From a bacterium (GTDB lineage Bacteria; Chloroflexota; Dormibacteria; UBA8260; Bog-877), in NCBI GenBank assembly GCA_021817025.1, contig JAKAWF010000096.1:1-11024 (forward strand): a stretch of 11,024 nucleotides of DNA, given 5' to 3'. A program made the translations under genes and the position numbers. Below, piece after piece: positions 8,085 through 11,024 of the stretch. The notes under the pieces are model-generated. The model was not told the origin of the DNA, made no database searches, and saw only the letters and a list, made by a program, of their open reading frames with translations. Numbering within the stretch: position 1 is the stretch's first letter; each line of letters begins with the position of its first letter.

Positions 8085-8772
8085 GGCGGTAGCCGACTCC
8101 GCGGACTGTCTGGATGAGCTGGCGGTCAGAGTCCCCCAGCTTGCGGCGCAGATAGCGGACGTAGACCTCCAGGTTGTTGTCGTCGCCGTAGAAGGAGACG
8201 CCCCAGACCGCGTTCAGGAGCCGGTCCCGCTCCAGCACCTCTCCCCTGTGCTCGGCCAGGAAGGAGAGCAGGTCGAACTCACGCGGGGAGAGCTCCAGAG
8301 AGCTGCCGCGGAGGGTGGCCGACCGGTGGGCGCGGTCCAGCTCCAGGGGCCCGGCGCGCAGGATGGCGGCCTGGTCGGGCTGGCGCCGGCGCAGCACCGA
8401 GCGCACCCTGGCCAGCAGCTCCGCGAACTCGAAGGGCTTGACCAGGTAGTCGTCGGCCCCCAGCTCCAAGCCCTGCACCCGGTCCTGGAGCTCGTCTCTG
8501 GCGCTGAGGATGATCAGGCCGCGGCGAGGGTCTCCGGCCAGCTCCTTGGTGAGAGCCATGCCGTCCATCCTGGGCATCATCACGTCCACGATCACGATGT
8601 CGGGCACGAACTGGTCCACCGCGGTCAGGGCCGCCCTGCCGTCGGCTGCCGTGCGCACCTCGAATCCCTCGCGGCTGAGCCCGAGCTGGATGAATTCGGT
8701 GATCGCGGCCTCGTCGTCTACCACCAGCACCCGCGGCGGGCCGGAGTGCTCCTCCGTCTCTGTCTCGGGCAT
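8071..8772 (-). CDS. OmpR/PhoB-family response regulator
   Basis: From the ATG at 8772 this is a 233-residue DNA-binding regulator. The receiver domain shows the acidic pair in VLVVDDEAA (Asp19, Asp20), the phosphoacceptor Asp63 in IVDVMMPRMDG, Ser90 in IILSAR and Lys112 in VKPFEF. A winged-helix domain (about 140-230) carries LSPREFDLLSFLAEHRGEVL, YVRYLRRKLG and TVRGVGYRLV, typical of OmpR/PhoB. In-frame starts also exist at 8787 (ATG), 8808 (ATG) and 8832 (TTG). None has a well-placed Shine-Dalgarno sequence. I prefer 8772 because it leaves the usual short lead before RVLVVDDE. The gene is followed by its kinase with a 14-base overlap. It is divergent from the alpha/beta hydrolase, which makes that shared upstream region a candidate target. 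Confidence 0.93.
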   Translation of the reverse strand: MPETETEEHSGPPRVLVVDDEAAITEFIQLGLSREGFEVRTAADGRAALTAVDQFVPDIVIVDVMMPRMDGMALTKELAGDPRRGLIILSARDELQDRVQGLELGADDYLVKPFEFAELLARVRSVLRRRQPDQAAILRAGPLELDRAHRSATLRGSSLELSPREFDLLSFLAEHRGEVLERDRLLNAVWGVSFYGDDNNLEVYVRYLRRKLGDSDRQLIQTVRGVGYRLVLD

Positions 8773-8846
8773 CGCCGGCGGGATCATGGAAGTGCTCGTG
8801 GCTGCCATCACACCACAGCGCGGGGCCTCCAAGCTGAGAAATCGCT

Positions 8847-8852
8847 TAGACT
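8847..8852 (+). promoter_or_regulatory. Probable -10 element (leaderless) of the hydrolase gene
   Basis: TAGACT (4 of 6 matches to TATAAT) ends nine bases before the ATG at 8862. The spacing equals that of TAGAAT before the ABC operon ATG at 2307. No -35 box or Shine-Dalgarno sequence is seen. It lies in the region shared with the divergent response regulator gene. Confidence 0.45.
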
Positions 8853-8861
8853 CGGGTGCCG

Positions 8862-9671
8862 ATGGCGACTGCCCGGCCCGGCTGGCCGCTGCCCACCCGG
8901 ACCGACTGCCTCTTGCGCGGCCAGCCGGTATCTCTGCTGGAGAGGGAGGGGGACGACCCGCCGGTCGTGCTGCTGCACGGGTGGGGGGCCAGCGCCGCCA
9001 GCTTCAACGGCCTGCTGCGCCAGAGCCGCAGTCGCCGGCACTTGGTGGCGCTCGACCTGCCCGGTTTCGGGGAGTCCCCGATCGGAGACGGGGGCTGGAC
9101 GACCGCCGCCTACTCCCGGTTGGTCAGGGAATGCCTGGTGGCTCGCGGCTGGGAGCGCTTCAGCCTCCTGGGCCATTCCTACGGGGGCTCGGTCTCGATT
9201 CGGATCGCTGCCGAGGCCGGTCTCCAGCCGGACCGCCTGCTGCTCTGCTCCGCGTCCGGAGTCCGACCCGCCGCCCAGGTCGCTCCGGGCCTGCGCGTGC
9301 GCGGCTTCAAGGCGCTGCGCGCCTTGGCCGGGTGGCTGCCGGCACCGGCGGCCAGGCTCGCCAACGAGTGGCTCGTCCAGCGCTTCGGGTCGGTGGACTA
9401 CCGAGCCGCCAGCCCGGAGCTGCGGCGCACCCTGGTGGCGGCGGTCCGGGAGGACCTCAGCCCTCAGGCCGCCCAGCTGTCAGTCCCCACCCTTGTGATC
9501 TGGGGGGCGAGGGACCAGGAACTGCCGCTGGAGCCCCACGGCAGGCGCCTGGAGGCCCTGATCGCCCCCTCTGAGCTGGTCGTCTTCGAAAGCAGCGGCC
9601 ACTTCCCGTTCCTGGACGAGCCAGGACGGTTCGCGCTGGTCTTCGACGCCTTCATGGACGCGGAGCTGTGA
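8862..9671 (+). CDS. Alpha/beta-fold hydrolase
   Basis: From the ATG at 8862 this is a 269-residue, probably cytoplasmic, hydrolase with no signal peptide. Visible elements are the oxyanion-hole segment VVLLHGWGAS (about 35-44), the next strand and turn LVALDLPGFGES, the nucleophile elbow LLGHSYGGS with Ser106, the acid WGARDQELP with Asp218, and the base SSGHFPFLDEP with His247. The catalytic triad is complete. A cap of roughly residues 130-195 is Ala/Arg/Leu-rich. The family includes esterases, C-C bond hydrolases, epoxide hydrolases and haloperoxidase-like enzymes, and nothing here decides between them. A GTG two codons upstream (8856) is the alternative start. The ATG is preferred because TAGACT sits nine bases before it. 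It is divergent from the response regulator, which may control it. Confidence 0.88.
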   Translation: MATARPGWPLPTRTDCLLRGQPVSLLEREGDDPPVVLLHGWGASAASFNGLLRQSRSRRHLVALDLPGFGESPIGDGGWTTAAYSRLVRECLVARGWERFSLLGHSYGGSVSIRIAAEAGLQPDRLLLCSASGVRPAAQVAPGLRVRGFKALRALAGWLPAPAARLANEWLVQRFGSVDYRAASPELRRTLVAAVREDLSPQAAQLSVPTLVIWGARDQELPLEPHGRRLEALIAPSELVVFESSGHFPFLDEPGRFALVFDAFMDAEL

Positions 9672-10034
9672 TCCCGCCGAGCCTCCGCCTCTGGCGGGCT
9701 GAGGACCTGGCCTGCCCGCGTGGCGATGGAGTCTGAGCCGCCGTCTGAGCTCTCGGCCATGCGGGGCGGCGCGCGGTTCGAGCCCGGTCCACCTCCGGCG
9801 GACGGAACGGCGACCGGCGACGCCCCCCTCGAGGGGCCGCCAAGGCCGCGGGCACCCTGTCATCCAAAGGTTCTGGTTGCCAACTCGAGCGGCGGAAGCG
9901 GAACCGGACGACTGCTGTGGAATGAAGCCGCCTGGGGTGGTGGAGCCATGTCCGAGCATGGCCGGTCGCGTTCGAGCCCGCGCGTCCTTCCTCACCTGGC
10001 GGCCGGGAACACTTGCTTGAGGACTGGGCCTACC
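9672..10034. other. Region without a convincing gene
   Basis: This 363-base stretch lies between the hydrolase and the small winged-helix regulator. The regulator's frame stays open back to a GTG at 9720, but the added 105 residues are Gly/Pro/Arg/Ser-rich and match no family I know. Minus-strand readings are equally biased. A GC hairpin sits just after the hydrolase stop. No tRNA was found: the TTCGAGC at 9778-9784 and 9971-9977 resembles a T-loop, but the flanks do not form the stem. Confidence 0.5.
9673..9698 (+). terminator. Possible GC hairpin after the hydrolase gene
   Basis: CCCGCC (9673-9678) pairs with GGCGGG (9693-9698) around a 14-base loop, starting two bases after the hydrolase stop codon. 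No T tract follows, so it would be a weak or factor-dependent terminator, or a 3'-end stabilising stem. Confidence 0.3.
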
Positions 10035-10036
10035 AT
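10031..10036 (+). promoter_or_regulatory. Possible -10 element of the winged-helix regulator
   Basis: TACCAT ends seven bases before the in-frame ATG at 10044 and overlaps the ATG at 10035. If it is used, the message would be leaderless from 10044. The evidence is positional only. The competing reading is a GAGGA at 10019-10023 serving the ATG at 10035. Confidence 0.3.
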
Positions 10037-10388
10037 GGACCCCATGGCCGACCCCGATCGCGCATCCGAGGCCGTCACCAAGCCGGCCTGGACGTTCCTC
10101 ACCAACCACGGCCACGTGATGGTCTGCATCGCCGGTGATCCCGGCATCCGCGGCCGCGACATTGCCGCTCGGGTGGGGATCACCGAGCGCGCCGCCCAAG
10201 CGATCATCGCCGATCTCGTGGGGGACGGCTACGTCCAGCGAACCCGGGTAGGCCGCCGCAACCACTACGAGGTCAACCCCGACCGACCGCTGCGCCATCC
10301 GGTCGAACAGCCCCACAGCGTCGGCGAGCTGCTTCAGCTCGTCGCTGGCCTGGCGACTGCCAAGCGCCGCAGGGCCCCGATGATCTGA
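10035..10388 (+). CDS. Small winged helix-turn-helix regulator (MarR/ArsR-like fold)
   Basis: This 117-residue protein is probably a dimeric DNA-binding regulator. The core is W19-TFLTNHGHVMVCIAGDP, then IRGRDIAARVGITERAAQAI (38-57, the helix-turn-helix), IADLVGDGYVQRTRVGRRNHYEV (the recognition end and wing), and RHPVEQ...VGELLQLV near the C-terminus. This pattern (W-x-F-L-T-N-H at the start, GITERA in the helix-turn-helix, GRRN-x-Y in the wing) is one I recognise as a widespread actinobacterial-type family of uncharacterised regulators, usually 110-130 residues. No ligand-binding domain is present. The ATG at 10035 has a loosely spaced GAGGA at 10019-10023. The ATG at 10044 (114 residues) would suit a leaderless message. 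It stands alone, with about 360 bases upstream lacking a clear gene, so its targets are unknown. Confidence 0.85.
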   Translation: MDPMADPDRASEAVTKPAWTFLTNHGHVMVCIAGDPGIRGRDIAARVGITERAAQAIIADLVGDGYVQRTRVGRRNHYEVNPDRPLRHPVEQPHSVGELLQLVAGLATAKRRRAPMI

Positions 10389-10606
10389 CCAGGCCGGGAT
10401 CCCGGAGGTCAGCCCGGCGGCCGCTGCCGGCGGATCGCCGTGGCGGGAAGGCCGCCAGCCCCGTGGGCTGCCGACCCGGTGCTCGCCCGGGCGAGGTCTG
10501 ACAGCGGCCAGCAGAAGGCGTCGGCCATCGCGGGCATGTCCGTCTGGTCCCGAGCCAGGGTGGCGGGCGGCCCCCGGCGTCCCTCGGTACCTCAAAGCTG
10601 GGGATG
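10389..10606. other. Region without a convincing gene
   Basis: Plus-strand frames here read as low-complexity Ala/Arg/Pro/Gly sequence. On the minus strand a reading beginning MTLVVGTGGSLGDSDIP at 10650, and another beginning MPAMADAFCWPLSDLA at 10537 and ending at 10409, look somewhat protein-like. They are in different frames and too short to support as genes. They could be remains of a decayed gene. Confidence 0.4.
10394..10430 (+). terminator. Palindrome and hairpin after the winged-helix regulator
   Basis: A perfect 12-base palindrome, CCGGGATCCCGG (10394-10405), starts five bases after the regulator stop. It is followed by a second stem, CCGGC (10414-10418) with GCCGG (10426-10430). 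Two consecutive GC stems without a T tract suggest a factor-dependent terminator or a 3'-end stabiliser. Confidence 0.3.
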
Positions 10607-10936
10607 TCAGAGTCGCCCAGGCTCCCGCCCGTGCCCACCACCAGCGTCATGTGCAGTGGCCGGGGCGGCCATGGCGCGGCGCGGCGGGGCCTGCGGCGGG
10701 CAGGCGATGGCGCGCGACGCCCCGTCCTGGTGCCGCCACTGGTGGCACCCTTTCTCCCCCCAGGCGACCGGGTCGTCCTCGCCGGCCGCGTCTGCCACCA
10801 CCACCGCTGCCGCCCTCAGCAAGCCGGTGGCCCACAGCGCGTCCGCGCGCGCCGGAAGGGTGCCTTCGGTCACCGTGGCAGCGAGGCTGTCCCTGGCCCA
10901 CCGATCGGCAGCCGCATCCCCTTCCACCGTTGCCAC
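10607..10936 (-). CDS. Hypothetical protein (uncertain)
   Basis: This is a possible 109-residue protein that I do not recognise. Residues 1-75 have a balanced, helix-like composition with Trp, Asp and Glu (for example DAAADRWARDSLAATV and WATGLLRAAAVVVADAAG), unlike the biased readings of the other frames here. From about residue 80 it becomes Pro/Ala/Gly/His-rich, and the natural C-terminus may be lost to a frameshift near 10650, where another frame reads MTLVVGTGG. It has a GTG start with no Shine-Dalgarno sequence, but TAGAGT lies seven bases upstream, like other unit-leading genes in this window. Part of it (EKGCHQW) is encoded by one copy of the 21-base repeat. It may be a real small gene, a fragment of a decayed one, or a chance frame. 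Confidence 0.35.
   Translation of the reverse strand: MATVEGDAAADRWARDSLAATVTEGTLPARADALWATGLLRAAAVVVADAAGEDDPVAWGEKGCHQWRHQDGASRAIACPPQAPPRRAMAAPATAHDAGGGHGREPGRL
10736..10756 (-). repeat. Repeat copy B (21 bases)
   Basis: This copy reads CCACTG then GTGGCACCC then TTTCTC on the plus strand. It matches copy A at 10956-10979 in 20 of 21 positions once a three-base insert in A is removed. Read on the minus strand in the frame of the hypothetical gene it encodes EKGCHQW. GGTGCC (10729-10734) and GGCACC (10744-10749) also form a stem here. Confidence 0.6.
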
Positions 10937-10943
10937 ACAGTGA

Positions 10944-10949
10944 ACTCTA
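10944..10949 (-). promoter_or_regulatory. Possible -10 element (leaderless) of the minus-strand hypothetical
   Basis: TAGAGT on the minus strand ends seven bases before the GTG at 10936. It is of the same TAGANT type as the elements before 2307 and 8862. The palindrome CCACT-GCT-AGTGG (10956-10968) lies just upstream, where an operator could sit. Support for the gene itself is weak, so this call is tentative. Confidence 0.3.
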
Positions 10950-10955
10950 GTAAGC

Positions 10956-10979
10956 CCACTGCTAGTGGCACCCCTTCTC
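10956..10979 (-). repeat. Repeat copy A (24 bases) with internal palindrome
   Basis: This copy contains the palindrome CCACT-GCT-AGTGG (10956-10968) followed by CACCCC and TTCTC. Against copy B it has a three-base insert and one substitution. On the minus strand, in a frame different from the hypothetical gene, it reads GAG AAG GGG TGC CAC TAG CAG TGG. Copy B has the same codons with AAA for AAG and without TAG. Confidence 0.6.
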
Positions 10980-11024
10980 GGGGTTCCTCTCCCGTTGCCG
11001 GGATCGGTTCTGGCCTCACCGTGG

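Noticed and set aside
7909..9498. Plus-strand open frame of 529 codons
   Set aside because: It runs antisense to the kinase and regulator and out of frame with the hydrolase, all of which have complete catalytic motifs. The reading is low-complexity.
9767..9795. tRNA-like T-arm, TTCGAGC at 9778-9784 (and again at 9971-9977)
   Set aside because: The bases flanking the loop do not form a five-pair stem and no acceptor, D or anticodon arm can be built around either copy.
9480..10595. Minus-strand open frame of 371 codons
   Set aside because: It covers the hydrolase end and the winged-helix regulator on the opposite strand and shows no family motif. The stretches that look protein-like are mirror readings of the regulator.
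10440..10943. Plus-strand open frame of 167 codons
   Set aside because: Its Ala/Ser/Pro/Arg-rich composition without motifs, GTG start and lack of a ribosome-binding site point to a chance frame opposite the better minus-strand reading.
10940..11024. Possible plus-strand gene starting GTG at 10940 (MNSSKPTASG...) and running off the window
   Set aside because: Only 28 codons are visible. They are low-complexity, with no ribosome-binding site and no well-spaced promoter, and the frame overlaps the repeat and the possible minus-strand promoter.

Overview
The window is very GC-rich throughout, uses GTG and TTG starts freely, packs co-directional genes with short overlaps, and places -10-like hexamers a few bases before several start codons. 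This fits a free-living high-GC bacterium from the Actinobacteria / Chloroflexota / Dormibacterota part of the tree. The exact phylum cannot be settled from the sequence alone. No rRNA, tRNA, CRISPR array or recognisable transposase was found.

Layout, left to right. (1) 21-1807, plus strand: a secreted, membrane-anchored Asp-box (BNR) beta-propeller protein overlaps a RidA-family protein by ATGA. The last codons of an upstream gene probably overlap the propeller start in the same way. (2) 1981-2169, minus strand: a two-helix membrane mini-protein, divergent from the next block. (3) 2307-6142, plus strand: a four-gene operon holding an ABC-2 type ATPase, two different permeases and a BioF2/FemAB-like GNAT acyltransferase, each overlapping the next by 4 to 20 bases. 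(4) 6319-6561, plus strand: a stand-alone TusA-family sulfur carrier, convergent with (5) 6585-8772, minus strand: an OmpR-type response regulator followed by an overlapping HAMP histidine kinase. (6) 8862-9671, plus strand: an alpha/beta hydrolase, divergent from the response regulator. (7) 10035-10388, plus strand: a small winged-helix regulator preceded by about 360 bases without a convincing gene. (8) 10389-11024: no confident gene; it holds a possible minus-strand hypothetical and a two-copy 21-base repeat whose copies differ in a codon-like way.

How the genes may work together. The ATPase and the two permeases look like one heteromeric exporter. The acyltransferase at the end of that operon may modify the exported compound or a cell-wall precursor, but its substrate is unknown. 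The kinase and regulator are a classical envelope-sensing pair that could control the divergent hydrolase. The most general observation is about expression: five genes that begin transcription units have a TANNNT hexamer (three of them TAGANT) 6 to 9 bases before a possible start codon, and mostly no Shine-Dalgarno sequence. This suggests leaderless mRNAs. Genes inside operons are instead joined by stop/start overlaps.
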